The notes under the pieces: model-generated | What the model was told of the DNA's origin: nothing | The model's database searches: none | What the model saw: only the letters and a program-made list of their open reading frames with translations | Position numbers and translations under genes: made by a program | In this document: one piece after another, positions 18,534 through 28,414 of the stretch | How positions within the stretch are numbered: position 1 is the first letter of the stretch | Layout of the letters: each line of letters starts with the position of its first letter | NCBI GenBank assembly: GCA_937776645.1 | Contig: CALMRI010000029.1 | Location: forward strand, 1 to 64,000 | Length of the DNA: 64,000 nt | From: an uncultured Alphaproteobacteria bacterium | GTDB lineage: Bacteria > Pseudomonadota > Alphaproteobacteria > Thalassobaculales > Thalassobaculaceae | Reading direction: 5' to 3'

Positions 18534-19358
18534 GTGACAACAACCCCGCGCGCGCATCTCATTACCGGTGGATTTCCTCCAGGCTCTACGGCGGGGCACG
18601 ATATGGATTATGCCCGCTTGCGCCTCCTGCAAGAACTGCGAGCCAAGGATCCCTTCGCGGTCACCGTTGCGAACGATTTCCAAGATCTCGAACGCTGGCT
18701 GCCAGGGACCGACCTGCTCATAACCTATGTCGCCGGCCCATACCCCACCGGGACAGGTAACGAGGCGTTGTCGAAATGGTTGGAAGATGGCGGCCGTTGG
18801 TTTGCCCTGCACGGGACCTCGGGAGGCAGAGCTATCAAGATTGAACGCGATGGCCGTACCGTCAAGCAAATGGTCAAGGCCGAGCATCACCAGACGTTGG
18901 GATGTTTTTTTCTCAATCACCCGCCACTGTGCGAGTTCCGGGTATCCGTCACCGGCAACCATCGGGTCACGCGGGATCTTCCGGAACACTTCACCGTCCG
19001 CGATGAACTCTACCTCATAGAACTTCAGGACCCAGACGCCAGCCACGTGCTTTTGACCACTGAGCTAGCGGAGGATCCTTCGCCGCCCGGGTTCGGATTT
19101 GTCTATGACGAGGATACCTCGTTGCAACCGAACGGAATAACCCGCGTGCTCGGTTACGCGCGTCAAATCGGGCGGGGCGAAATCGTCTATGTCGGCCTGG
19201 GGCACTGCAACGTAGCCCGCCCCGAAGAACCAATAGTCGCGGATCCGGAGATGATTTCTCGAAGACCCGCGGCGCCCGTGTTCCACGGTGTTTGGGAGAC
19301 CAAAACCTTCGCGCTGCTGGTCCAAAACGCCATCGCTTGGGGAATTGAGGAACGTTAA
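18534..19358 (+). CDS. ThuA-like domain protein
   Basis: 274 residues from a GTG at 18534, chosen because GGAGG lies 7 bases upstream. It has the class I glutamine-amidotransferase-like ThuA fold: an N-terminal strand LITGGFPPG, DLLITYVAG, GGRWFALHGTSGG, AEHHQTLGCFFLNHPP and HFTVRDELYLIE. The last two are hallmarks of ThuA proteins, which take part in sugar use (trehalose and other carbohydrates) by an ill-defined reaction. It lies about 130 bases downstream of the GH105-like gene in the same direction and may form one sugar-related unit with it. Confidence 0.82.
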   Translation: MTTTPRAHLITGGFPPGSTAGHDMDYARLRLLQELRAKDPFAVTVANDFQDLERWLPGTDLLITYVAGPYPTGTGNEALSKWLEDGGRWFALHGTSGGRAIKIERDGRTVKQMVKAEHHQTLGCFFLNHPPLCEFRVSVTGNHRVTRDLPEHFTVRDELYLIELQDPDASHVLLTTELAEDPSPPGFGFVYDEDTSLQPNGITRVLGYARQIGRGEIVYVGLGHCNVARPEEPIVADPEMISRRPAAPVFHGVWETKTFALLVQNAIAWGIEER

Positions 19359-19409
19359 CCGCGACTGACCCTCGACGCGAGGCGCCATCCGTCAAGTACT
19401 ACGAACGGC

Positions 19410-20079
19410 ATTATCGGATCAATTCTCAAGGCCTGAGAAACGCCTGAACGATGGGTTCTTCAAGCGGTGAGATGTCGCCATTCGGCCAAACCTGCGGCGC
19501 GGCCTTGTTTAAAAGTTTCGTGGCGGTTCAGGTGGCGCTCGTTATTGAGATGGTTGTGGACCGAGGCATGGATCGAGATAAATTTCTGGAGGGTGCCGGT
19601 GTCCCTGAACTTCGCCATCGCTTTCTCCCGTCGTCGCGATGGCTGGTCTGAGTTTTCAGCGCAATTGTTAAGCCGCCCGCCGCATTCTTGGCTGACAGCG
19701 TTGCCAATACCCCTCATCGCTGCACGGTATGAACGAAGCCGGGCCGTCACGATGCTCTCTGCCTCGCCGTAACGTTCCATCAAGGCACCAGCGCCAATTC
19801 GAATATGACCGGTGATGAACCCGGCATTTTCTGATCTCTCAAGCGAACATCGGGCCCAACCGGTTCCACCAAAACCGTACGGTTTCCTGGCTGATATCGA
19901 TGCCACGTTCGAATGGAAGATCTTCGCCCTGATGGAGCGACAGCAGATAGCGGACGTACATCATCACAGCCAAGCGGATGATCTCGGGCGAACTGTTGAA
20001 ATATCGGAACGGATTTCGCATCCAACGGAGCTACGAACAACAGCCCCTGACCTGCAAGTCAGTTTGGTCTGACAATGCC
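19410..20079 (-). mobile_element. 670-bp non-autonomous IS6-derived element, copy L
   Basis: Ends are GGCATTGTCAGACCAA (at 20079 reading leftward) and, at 19410, ATTATCGGATCAA, an imperfect 13-bp terminal inverted repeat. Inside are the transposase start MRNPFRYFNSSPEIIRLAVM and, in another frame, MERYGEAESIV...CAENSDQPSRRRE and the IS6 tail LNRHETFKQGRAAGLAEWRHL. The segment between the first and second catalytic Asp is deleted, the frame is shifted, and the second Asp is Ala (VTARLRSY). It therefore cannot transpose itself. The translated frames are identical to those of the copy at 33976-34645, which has exactly the same length and opposite orientation. No target duplication is visible. 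Confidence 0.85.
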
Positions 20080-20252
20080 GTTTTCCCATCTGATTTCCAT
20101 TGTGCGGGCGAGTCTTCGCATTATACGGATTGAGGAATTACCACATAGCCGCTTCGCTACGCATTGGAGTCGACCTGAACTCCGCTATGATTGTTGAAAC
20201 ACGCTGAGGTCCCAAAGCCTCGCGAGTGTCTCTATCCGGCGAAGGAAGACCC

Positions 20253-22100
20253 ATGGTCAATGACGACAACTGGAGGCCGAGTGAAATCGAGTCCAAGCAA
20301 GCGTTGGTGCAATGGCTCATCGGTTTCGAAGTCGCCTTGGCGAGCGGGGATGCCGCGGCCCTTGCCGGCTTGTTCCAGGCGGACGGCATCTGGCGCGACG
20401 TGGTGGCACTGAGTTGGCATCTACGCACCACCGTCGAGCGGACAGCCGTCGCCGAGGCCTTGATCCAGGAAGGCGCTTTGACCAAGCCCAAGGGTTTCCG
20501 GATTGCCGAGGACCGAACACCCCCGCGCTGGGTCATCCGGGCTGGAACCGACACGCTAGAATCTCTCATCGCCTTCGAGACCGAGACCGGGCGTTGCAGT
20601 GGGGTACTGCGCTTGGTCCCAGACGGGAAAGGTGGGATGCTGGCCTGGACGCTGATCACCAATCTTGATGAATTGAAGGGCTTCGAGGAGCCCACCGGCG
20701 ACCGCCGCCCCTCGGGCGAGAACTACTCGCGCAGTTTCGGCGGCAACAACTGGTTGGATATGCGCAATGCCGTCTCCGGCTACGCGGATCGCGATCCTAC
20801 GGTCATCGTCGTTGGCGGTGGTCAGGCCGGCCTCGCGGTGGCGGCGCGGTTGGGTCAGCTTGACATAGACACCTTGATTGTGGACCGGCACGACCGGATT
20901 GGTGACAACTGGCGGAAGCGTTACCACTCACTCACCCTGCATAATGAGGTCTATGCCAACCACTTCCCCTATATGCCCTTCCCGACCACGTGGCCAACCT
21001 ATGTCCCGAAGGACAAGGTTGCTAACTGGTTCGAATCCTATGCCGATGCGCTGGAGTTAAATTTCTGGACCGGCACTGAGTTGGCACATGGCCGTTATGA
21101 TGACAAGGCCAAGTGCTGGACTGTGACCTTGCGTCACGGCGATGGCAGCGAGCGGGTCATGCGGCCTAAGCACCTGATCTTCGCCACCGGCGCCAACACC
21201 AGGCCACTCATTCCCGATCTTCCAGGCCTCGACGACTTCGCGGGGGAGATCAGTCATTCCGAGGGCTACACAACCGGCAGCGCCTGGAAAGGCAAGAATG
21301 CCCTGGTGCTGGGTACAGGAAACAGCGGCCATGACTCGGCCCATGATCTCTATGAGAGCGGCGCCGAGGTCTCGATCATTCAGCGCGGTTCCAGCGGCAT
21401 CATCAGCCTTGAATCAGGCACGCTCCTCTACAGCCTCTATGCCGAGGGCCCGCCGATCGACGATTGCGACCTGCTGGCCACTGCAACCCCCTATCCCGTT
21501 CTAGTGCGCGGTTTTCAGTTGGCTACGGCGGAAATGCAACGCCGCGACAAGCGGATCCTTGACGGGCTCCGCGCCAAGGGTTTCAAGATCGATTTCGGCG
21601 AGGACGAGACCGGCATCCAGATGAAGTATTTTCGCCGTGGTGGCGGCTACTACATAGATGTCGGCTGCTGTGATCTGATCATAGACGGTAAGATCCCGCT
21701 GATGCAGTGGGAAAACATCGAGTGTTTCATCCCCGAGGGGGCTCTCTTGAAAGACGGCACCATCGTGCCGGCAGATCTGTTGATCTTGGCCACCGGCTAT
21801 CGCGGCTTGCAGGATCTAGTACGCGACCTGCTTGGGGGCACGGTCGCCGACCGGGTGGGCCCGATCTGGGGCTTCGGCGAGGATGGCGAGCTACGGAACA
21901 TGTTCCGGCGAACCGGCCAGGAAGGTCTCTGGTTCACCGCCGGTAGCCTTGCGATGAGCCGCATCTACTCGAAATATCTTGCTTTGCAAATCAAGGCTTG
22001 CGAGGAAGGGTTGATGCCGCTCGAAGCCCCGCTCGGCGGCAATATCATTCATTCCGTGAGCAACCCGACAGCCAAGGCTAAGGCGATGTTCAGGAATTGA
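20253..22100 (+). CDS. Flavin-containing monooxygenase with N-terminal NTF2/SnoaL-like domain
   Basis: 615 residues from the ATG at 20253 (GAAGGAAG upstream). Residues about 10-150 form a small NTF2/SnoaL-like domain (QWLIGFEVALASGDAAALAG). The rest is an FMO/Baeyer-Villiger-like enzyme: FAD motif VIVVGGGQAGLAVAARLG at about 185-202, LIVDRHDRIGDNWRKRYHSL, an FATGANTRP hinge, the NADPH motif LVLGTGNSGHDSAHDL near 350-365, and LILATGYRG near the C-terminus. It oxygenates small molecules using NADPH and O2. It lies just inside the left 670-bp element and heads the oxygenase-rich 20-29 kb segment. The substrate is unknown. Confidence 0.9.
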   Translation: MVNDDNWRPSEIESKQALVQWLIGFEVALASGDAAALAGLFQADGIWRDVVALSWHLRTTVERTAVAEALIQEGALTKPKGFRIAEDRTPPRWVIRAGTDTLESLIAFETETGRCSGVLRLVPDGKGGMLAWTLITNLDELKGFEEPTGDRRPSGENYSRSFGGNNWLDMRNAVSGYADRDPTVIVVGGGQAGLAVAARLGQLDIDTLIVDRHDRIGDNWRKRYHSLTLHNEVYANHFPYMPFPTTWPTYVPKDKVANWFESYADALELNFWTGTELAHGRYDDKAKCWTVTLRHGDGSERVMRPKHLIFATGANTRPLIPDLPGLDDFAGEISHSEGYTTGSAWKGKNALVLGTGNSGHDSAHDLYESGAEVSIIQRGSSGIISLESGTLLYSLYAEGPPIDDCDLLATATPYPVLVRGFQLATAEMQRRDKRILDGLRAKGFKIDFGEDETGIQMKYFRRGGGYYIDVGCCDLIIDGKIPLMQWENIECFIPEGALLKDGTIVPADLLILATGYRGLQDLVRDLLGGTVADRVGPIWGFGEDGELRNMFRRTGQEGLWFTAGSLAMSRIYSKYLALQIKACEEGLMPLEAPLGGNIIHSVSNPTAKAKAMFRN

Positions 22101-22349
22101 GGTCGAGGGAATGATGGTGGTTTAATGCCGTTAGGCCAAAGCCGCCCTGGTATTCTTTATCTTTAGCCAAACCAAAAAACTGTCGTCATCCCTGCGCGAG
22201 AATGGACCCACGCCGCCAACGGCGACAGAGGGCTTGCGTCTATACCAATCCAGGCCCATAGCGCCTCGGTCCCCGCCTTGGAATAATCGACCACGCTAAC
22301 CTACTACTCGGCGCCCACTCATATGGACCCCAAAGTAACCTTGGTGGAG

Positions 22350-22548
22350 CTCGCAGGTCATTTAAGAACCGCTGTCCTACAAGGGCCTCGAGGGCATAAA
22401 CACCGTGACGGCCAATTCCCGTTTCTTGTTCCTCGCAGCCCGCCTGATCCCACTGCCCCACCATCCATCCAACATCGGCGCTAACTGATGGCGACTGGCA
22501 CGGATTCCCCGAACGCGTCCGCGCGCTACACGTCGGCATCTGATGCAT
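22350..22548 (-). pseudogene. Relic of an HGGxSTG-type small protein
   Basis: The minus strand reads MHQMPTCSARTRSGNPCQSP followed by a degraded stretch where the HGG...TG motif should stand, then GRHGVYALEAL. This matches the layout of the small HGGxSTG-domain proteins (CxAxTRSGxPC, HGG, RHGxYTxEA) common near mobile DNA in alphaproteobacteria. The key HGG is lost and the frame drifts. The rest of 22101-22880 holds nothing I can support. Confidence 0.45.
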
Positions 22549-22880
22549 CGGCAATTGGCTTTGCATGCAGTTTTGCTCGGTTTTAGGCCCAGCTCCCCTA
22601 GTCGCGTTTCCCACGATGGCCCAGCCACCATTATCAACGACAACACGCTCAAGGGCCGCGATGTCCGCTGATCACCGCACAAATGACATTAAATCGCGCA
22701 ACGTGTTCGTCTCAAGATGGTTCGTACCGGCTATGGTAGCCCAGGTTTAATCACGAAGTTTGGTTAGGTAGCAATATCGTGGCCACCGCTCGTTCACCGA
22801 CTTCGCTTTCAATGATGAGTAACCACGGTGGAGATCCAGTGGGCGCCTTCGACCCCTAGGGTGATCCGGTGAACCCACCC

Positions 22881-24194
22881 TCAATTTTCCATGATGGATT
22901 TGGCAACCTCAAGCAACATCTCGTCGTTACCATGGCGCGCGACCAGCGACAGCCCGAGTGGCATGCACTCTAACTCCGTTAGCGGCAAGGATATCTGCGG
23001 CAGCCCGCCGAGACCGGAGATACAAAGAAGGCCCATCGCTTGGTGACGGTAGGTGACTTCGATCGTGTTGACATCTTGATTTTTGAGCGGCGCGATCCTG
23101 GGCGAAGTTGGTATGCAAAGAACATCGTCCTCGCCTAGAACGTCGTTGATCCGATCAATGATTATCATCTGACGCGCGCGCGCGTCCTTCACTTGGCAGG
23201 GTAGCACTTTGCTTGCCCATTCCATCCGCTCGTCAATACCTGGACCGAATGTTGGATTGTGCCGCTCAATCCATGGCCCGTGGTTAGCCCAGATTTCGGA
23301 GGCTTGAATGGTTCTGAAAACATTGAACCAATCCTCGAGGCTATCATCGCAGATCGCTTTCTCGTCGTGGCGTTGGAAATGGCCGCGGACTTGGTTTATC
23401 GCGGGTTGCAAGGCCTGCTTGATGGACGGGTCAACAAATCCAAATGCGTCAACCGCGATGATAAGGCGGTCCGGCGCGCGGGCTGCTCGTGGAATATCGA
23501 GCAGAATCTCAGCGACATTCGCCAGAACCCCCGTGTCTCGAGCGAACCAACCGATGACGTCGAAACTGGCGCTGAATGGTATGACTCCTTCGGTCGAAAC
23601 GCGACCTAGACTCGGACGGATCCCGAGCAGGCCACAATAACTCGACGGCAACCGAACCGAGCCACCGCAGTCGGTGCCAAGGGCAAAGTCAACAAGCCCC
23701 GCCGCTACGGCGCTGGCCGATCCGCAGGATGAGCCTCCTGGGATCCGACCTGGATCACGAGGGTTTACTGGTGTTCCATAATGAGTGTTCTCCCCGGTGA
23801 GACTGTACGCGAGCTCATCCGACACCGTTCTGCCGACCATCGAGCCGCCAGCATCCAGCAATCGCTTTACGGCGGGCGCCGTTTCAAGGGCAGGTTCGTG
23901 GGTTTCAAACCACACTGGATTGCCGAAGCTGGATGTAGTCTGAGCGATGTCGAAGATATCTTTAACGCCAAAATCTAAGCCGGCGAGGCTCCCATTGCGC
24001 CGGCCCGCCAAAGCTACGTGATTGTGTCGGCAGAACGCGCCTGTCGCATCATTAGGAATTCTCATGCTTAGGGCCAACTCTGCCGTGGAGACTCGCGGGG
24101 CGTCGGAACCGTAACGCCAATAGCGGTATTTTCCCATGAAATTTAGCCTTGACCCTACCGGGTGGCGGGGCTTTCGAGCAGGTTTGCCCGTCAC
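22881..24194 (-). CDS. Amidase (amidase-signature family)
   Basis: 437 residues from a GTG at 24194 with AGAAGG 8 bases upstream. In-frame ATGs at 24137 and 24065 are alternatives, and the family core starts near the latter. The Ser-cisSer-Lys triad is present: Lys in LDFGVKDIFD, the cis-Ser in GGSSCGSASAVAAG, and the nucleophile in DCGGSVRLPSSYCG. The enzyme hydrolyses amide or urea-type C-N bonds in the cytoplasm. The C-terminal part (ISGLGGLPQISLPL) is conserved. It is oriented like the GST gene upstream, with a gap of about 110 bases. The substrate is unknown; it could act on nitrogenous products of the neighbouring oxygenases (inference). Confidence 0.88.
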   Translation of the reverse strand: MTGKPARKPRHPVGSRLNFMGKYRYWRYGSDAPRVSTAELALSMRIPNDATGAFCRHNHVALAGRRNGSLAGLDFGVKDIFDIAQTTSSFGNPVWFETHEPALETAPAVKRLLDAGGSMVGRTVSDELAYSLTGENTHYGTPVNPRDPGRIPGGSSCGSASAVAAGLVDFALGTDCGGSVRLPSSYCGLLGIRPSLGRVSTEGVIPFSASFDVIGWFARDTGVLANVAEILLDIPRAARAPDRLIIAVDAFGFVDPSIKQALQPAINQVRGHFQRHDEKAICDDSLEDWFNVFRTIQASEIWANHGPWIERHNPTFGPGIDERMEWASKVLPCQVKDARARQMIIIDRINDVLGEDDVLCIPTSPRIAPLKNQDVNTIEVTYRHQAMGLLCISGLGGLPQISLPLTELECMPLGLSLVARHGNDEMLLEVAKSIMEN

Positions 24195-24306
24195 AAGGTT
24201 GACCTTCTTGGATTGAGTGCTCCACCTGTTATTAGCGAGTCAGGCGGTTGTGCCAGCCCTGATGCGGAAGTCCTGATAATTTAGAGAAGGTATTCCGATC
24301 GGTTGG

Positions 24307-25155
24307 TCAGGTCTTCGCGTAAACCTCGAATTTCTTGGCATCAAACGCCAGTGGCTGTACAGCGCCGCCAGCCGCGTCGACCACGGGTTTGATTCTCGGC
24401 TCCTCCAGCAGATTTCCGAAAACCCGCGCCATCACCGGAAACTCGGCGGTGAGATCTATGCCTGAGAGCAGCGCGTTACGGATCTGCGGGACTAGGAAAC
24501 AATCCGCTAGCGTGACCTGATCACCGACCACGAACCGCCCAGCGCTCTCGGTAATGATGCCCTCGATCGCGCCAAACTCGCGACGGATGAAATGCAGGCG
24601 CAACGGGTGGGTGGTTGGTGTGTCCTTGATCATCCCCCACTCACCCATGGCCTGGATAATGAAAGGGATGTTCTGATAGGGCTGGGTATCGGCGGCGACG
24701 ATCCACATGATCCTCTTGACGTTAGCGCGCTGCCACGGATCATCGGGCAATAGCGGCCCTTGGCCGTCATCGATGTGATCTTCGATGAAATCGATGATCG
24801 GCCCTGACTGAGTCATCTTACGTCCGTCGGGCAGGAGCAGAACCGGAATCCGACCTTCGGGATTGAAGGCCTTCAGATCGGTGGTGCCCAACGCCTCGGT
24901 CACCGGGTCGCCCTCTGGCATCGTGAAGACCATGATACCACGATGGTCGGTCTCCAGACCGGTACTTACCAACTCCACCAGCGACGTCGGCACGCCACGG
25001 GCGCTGATATAAAGCTTGACCCGCATCGAGGCGCTACTGGCAGGGTGATGGAAAAGCCGAAACGGTTCGGCGTGGCTAGGCATGGAACCACTCCCGTCGG
25101 GCGTGGAAGCGATGGCACGCGCCTCGAAACCCAGTTTGTCAAAGCGTGAGGTCAT
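24307..25155 (-). CDS. Glutathione S-transferase family protein
   Basis: 282 residues if started at 25155. An alternative start at 25083 (MPSHAEPFRLFHHPASSAS) fits the domain better. Thioredoxin-like N-terminal domain with FHHPASSASMRVKLYISARG (zeta/maleylacetoacetate-isomerase-like SSxSxRV loop), NPEGRIPVLLLPDG and the glutathione-contacting TQSGPIIDFIEDH. The C-terminal helical domain contains the VGDQVTLADCFLVPQI cap. Likely cytosolic glutathione transfer or isomerisation in a catabolic route. It is divergent from the CmcJ-like gene that begins on the other strand at 25493. Confidence 0.86.
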   Translation of the reverse strand: MTSRFDKLGFEARAIASTPDGSGSMPSHAEPFRLFHHPASSASMRVKLYISARGVPTSLVELVSTGLETDHRGIMVFTMPEGDPVTEALGTTDLKAFNPEGRIPVLLLPDGRKMTQSGPIIDFIEDHIDDGQGPLLPDDPWQRANVKRIMWIVAADTQPYQNIPFIIQAMGEWGMIKDTPTTHPLRLHFIRREFGAIEGIITESAGRFVVGDQVTLADCFLVPQIRNALLSGIDLTAEFPVMARVFGNLLEEPRIKPVVDAAGGAVQPLAFDAKKFEVYAKT

Positions 25156-25492
25156 GCTCGAGAATTCTCAGTTTGGTACGAAGATCTTTTGGCGTCCCGA
25201 AAACTTAACTATAACCTGAACATCACGCGGTACGAAAGACGAACCCGCATCGGACATCTCTCACTTTCCGGGAATGTAACGTTCTCCGATCGCCGGCCGG
25301 TTGGTGCCGATCCCGGGAAGCTCCCAAACTACCGCACCCGGTGGGTTCAAGTCGCCGCCGATATTCGCGTCGATCAGATAGGGCTTACCGCTGGCGATTC
25401 CGGCGACGTAGGATCGGATGGCCGGACGGACAAACCTTGGCAAATACAACCCCTGTGTGCCACGATGCCGCGTCATCAAACGGGAGGAAGCC

Positions 25493-26766
25493 ATGGATCA
25501 GCTCAGGGTCAACGAGAGCCATGTCGCGAGAATAGAGGAGACGGTTTCGCGGACCTATGTACCTCCCCTGCAACTTACCGAGGGCCAGATGCCGCCGATC
25601 GCCGCGAACGGCGGTTTATCCTACATGTCGTTCGATCGGAACGGCGATGGGGGAACAGCCGCGGCAACGGAAGCGGCGTTCATCCAGATTGCCGAGGAGG
25701 CAGGCCGTTATCGACCTGCTCGACAACGCTCCCCCCGGCCCCATCGAGACCAAGTGGGGCGTCGGCTTTCAGGAATACTCGGAGTGCCTGGCGTATATTC
25801 GAGCGAACAACATCAAAGTCCCCGAAGGCGGCGTTGCACTGCCGCTGCGCTACTCCATCAACGAGCAGCCGTCCTATTCCATCGTCTCGTCCAATGCACT
25901 CTGGCGGACCCCGGCGCGCGCGGCACGACGCCGAGGCGTTCCGCCAATATGAGCAGGACAACACGCGGCGATGTCTGTATTTCCCGCAGGTGCTTCGCGA
26001 CGCCCGGCGCATAGAGCAGTACCACCCGGGTCTCTCGCCCAACAGCCCGGAGTGCATGGACGCGCTTGGCGTCTCGCTGGCCCATTGCGAATCCAGATGC
26101 GAGAATTTTTACGACGCCGCCGAGGTAGAGCGCGTGTTCTATCCGGAGATAGAAAAACTTCTCTTGGAATTCTTCCCCGGCGCGACGGATGCGCTGGTGT
26201 ACAACCACGATGTGTTTGACCAGGACTACGAAGGCGACCGCACGGAAGACCAGGACAACAAGAATCCGGGCGTGAACGCCAACTACGCCAACCTCGTGCA
26301 CAACGACCTGAACGACAACAGCGGCCGGGTACGTTGCCGCGAATTGCTCACCAAGAACCTACGGAATTTTGGCCGTGAGCAGTACTATACCGGAGCGCAG
26401 GCCGACGCTAAAATGTCTCGGCGGTTCATGTCGATCAACCTCGCCAAGCCGATGGAGACGGTGCGCCAGAACCCCTTCGTGCTCTGCGCCTGGCCCTCTT
26501 TCGCCAATCAGCCATACATCACCAACTACCGGGTCTATGACGACCGGGTCGGCGAGACCACACGCTTCACCCACCGCCCTGAGCACGATTGGTACTGGTT
26601 TCCCGAGCAGAAACCCACCGAAGTCTCGATGCTCAAGTGCTACGATTCCATCGTCGATGGCTCCATCTCGCGCTGGTCATTCCACACGGCCTGCATCGAC
26701 CCTACCGCACCCAACGACGCTCCCTGCCGCAAGAACGTCGTGGTCCGATCCTACGTCTTTTTCTAA
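25493..26766 (+). pseudogene. CmcJ/NvfI-family oxygenase, two frameshifts
   Basis: The ATG at 25493 follows GGGAGGAAG (MDQLRVNESHVARIEET). The protein continues in three successive frames: to about 25703 (FIQIAEEAG), then VIDLLDNAPPGPIETKWGVGF to about 25920, then HDAEAFRQYEQDNTRR to the stop at 26766. Each change is one extra base (or two missing). The C-terminal half matches the CmcJ/NvfI Fe(II)/2-oxoglutarate oxygenases: GATDALVYNHDVFDQ, the metal-binding VHNDLND, and SFHTACIDP near the end. It is probably non-functional unless the frameshifts are sequence errors. Confidence 0.8.
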
Positions 26767-26844
26767 GGTAACCAAAAGATACGGGATGACTGGAATCGGT
26801 CCAATGGGTGCTTCATTTTAAAAGCTGATGTCAGCGGAATCGAT

Positions 26845-27909
26845 GTGGATGATATGTTCGAGCAGCCCTCTCGAGAGCATGCTGATGCGTTGTTCGACTA
26901 CAATAATCCGGAATGGTATCGGAGGTTCCTCGTTCATTTGCGTTACGATTTAGATAAGCGGGATTATCCAAGAATGGCGAAAACGGTCGCTCGTTTTCTC
27001 AACAAGGAGCTCGATATTTCGCCGATCGAGCCGCGAGGTGACGACGCGACCTTCGAACCAGATGTGGAGCAACTGCGAACCCGAGGATTCTGCCGATTGG
27101 GGGTACGGTTGACAGAAAAGCAAGTCTTAGATGTCCGCGAATCGATCATGGATCGCCCATTAACCGATCAGTGGGACGTGGTGCCGGGACAATTTCAATT
27201 CGAGACCGTTCCGGACTCAGTCAACGCCGCGGTATACGATCAGGAAACCGCTGCGACCGCCAGTCATCTAGCGGAGCTTGCCAATCACCCGGACGTGTTG
27301 GCGAGGGTGGGGGCTTATCTCGACGCTCCTCCAACCATCCAGCATTATGAGTTGTGGTGGTCGTTCGCGAACCGGGAGCAAGCCATGGGCCCACAGCTAT
27401 TTCATGTGGATCAAGCATGTTACAAATTCGTCAAACTGTTCGTCTATTTGACCGATGTGGACGAACACGCCGGTCCGCATGTCTATATACCCGGATCCGC
27501 CTCGCAAGCCTTCCTCGACGAACGTATCCTGGCGATGGAGCAACTGAAGCCGGGGCTTGGGAAGATAGCAAAGCGCATGCTCGGTAACGTTCGGGCAAGT
27601 GACAGAGATATCGAAACAATATTCGGTGCTGAACGCTTGGAGACAATTACCGGGCGGGCGGGTGACGCGTTTCTTGTGGATACCTCAGGCTTCCACAGGG
27701 GTCTTTTGCCTAGTAAGAATAACCGATTAATTTTCCAAGCACTTTACACGCTCCTGCCGAGAATTCGTGGCGCCGTCGCACCGAACGTGATCCCTGGGTT
27801 TATCAATCGATTGGCTGATTGCTCGTCAAGGTCCGTTTCCCACGAGGCCTTGCGCTATATTAACCGGTTGGTGGTGCGAGATCCGTCAAGGGAAGCCGTC
27901 GATTCGTAA
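26845..27909 (+). CDS. Phytanoyl-CoA dioxygenase (PhyH)-like Fe(II)/2-oxoglutarate oxygenase
   Basis: 354 residues from a GTG; an ATG lies 9 bases later. The iron ligands HxD are in LFHVDQACYKF (residues about 192-202), followed by GPHVYIPGSASQAF and the distal His in DTSGFHRGLLPSKN, with Arg for 2-oxoglutarate in NRLIFQALY. The first 80 residues (DYNNPEWYRRFLVHLRYDL) are an extra helical part. The family hydroxylates or desaturates lipids and natural-product intermediates. It is 78 bases after the CmcJ-like gene and in the same direction, so the two oxygenases probably share a transcript. Confidence 0.85.
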   Translation: MDDMFEQPSREHADALFDYNNPEWYRRFLVHLRYDLDKRDYPRMAKTVARFLNKELDISPIEPRGDDATFEPDVEQLRTRGFCRLGVRLTEKQVLDVRESIMDRPLTDQWDVVPGQFQFETVPDSVNAAVYDQETAATASHLAELANHPDVLARVGAYLDAPPTIQHYELWWSFANREQAMGPQLFHVDQACYKFVKLFVYLTDVDEHAGPHVYIPGSASQAFLDERILAMEQLKPGLGKIAKRMLGNVRASDRDIETIFGAERLETITGRAGDAFLVDTSGFHRGLLPSKNNRLIFQALYTLLPRIRGAVAPNVIPGFINRLADCSSRSVSHEALRYINRLVVRDPSREAVDS

Positions 27910-28046
27910 AGTTTAAGGAATTTAAGGTCGGCTTGCGCGGATGCGAGCAGTAGAATTTCGTTGGTCGGTTTATAAGTGTTGGCCGGTAGGTCTCGGCAAC
28001 CCGGCGCATCGCAAGTGTCAGGCCAAAATGTATCTCTTCGCCGGTG

Positions 28047-28280
28047 GACTATTTCATAGTGGCGGTTTCGCCCTCCTCGATCATCCAGTTTAACGTGAAG
28101 GAATTCATCAACCCGGCGTTGAACAATTCCTGCTGCCTGAGCTTTCGTCCATCTCCGAGCTCAACCGTAGGCGTCAGGATCCAATCTTGCTCTTTTCCAG
28201 TGTACCAGTCGATAACATCCACCTGGAGATGAAGAATACGAAATACCTGGGCAAGCGCGGTAGGGCACGAACGCTTAGAA
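28047..28280 (-). pseudogene. Unrecognised minus-strand coding relic
   Basis: An open frame without a start reads AQVFRILHLQVDVIDWYTG, then WILTPTVELGDGRKLRQQEL and LMNSFTLNWMIEEGETATMK before a TAG. The amino-acid pattern (hydrophobic strands, DWYTGKE, balanced charge) looks coding, but I cannot name a family. The remainder of 27910-28414 shows nothing else. Confidence 0.35.
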
Positions 28281-28414
28281 TTCCAAAAACGACCCCTATG
28301 GACTTGAAGTAAGCTGGTTGCAAGCTAAGCTAATCCGAACAACACTATGCCGGTTGGGGGCCTCTTACTTAGGAAACCCCGGTTTACTCCCCGTCAAAAC
28401 TTCGAGGAAGCGGT

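Noticed and set aside
17807-18562. Minus-strand frame of 251 codons
   Set aside because: Complement of the GH105-like gene, which has real motifs and a coupled start.
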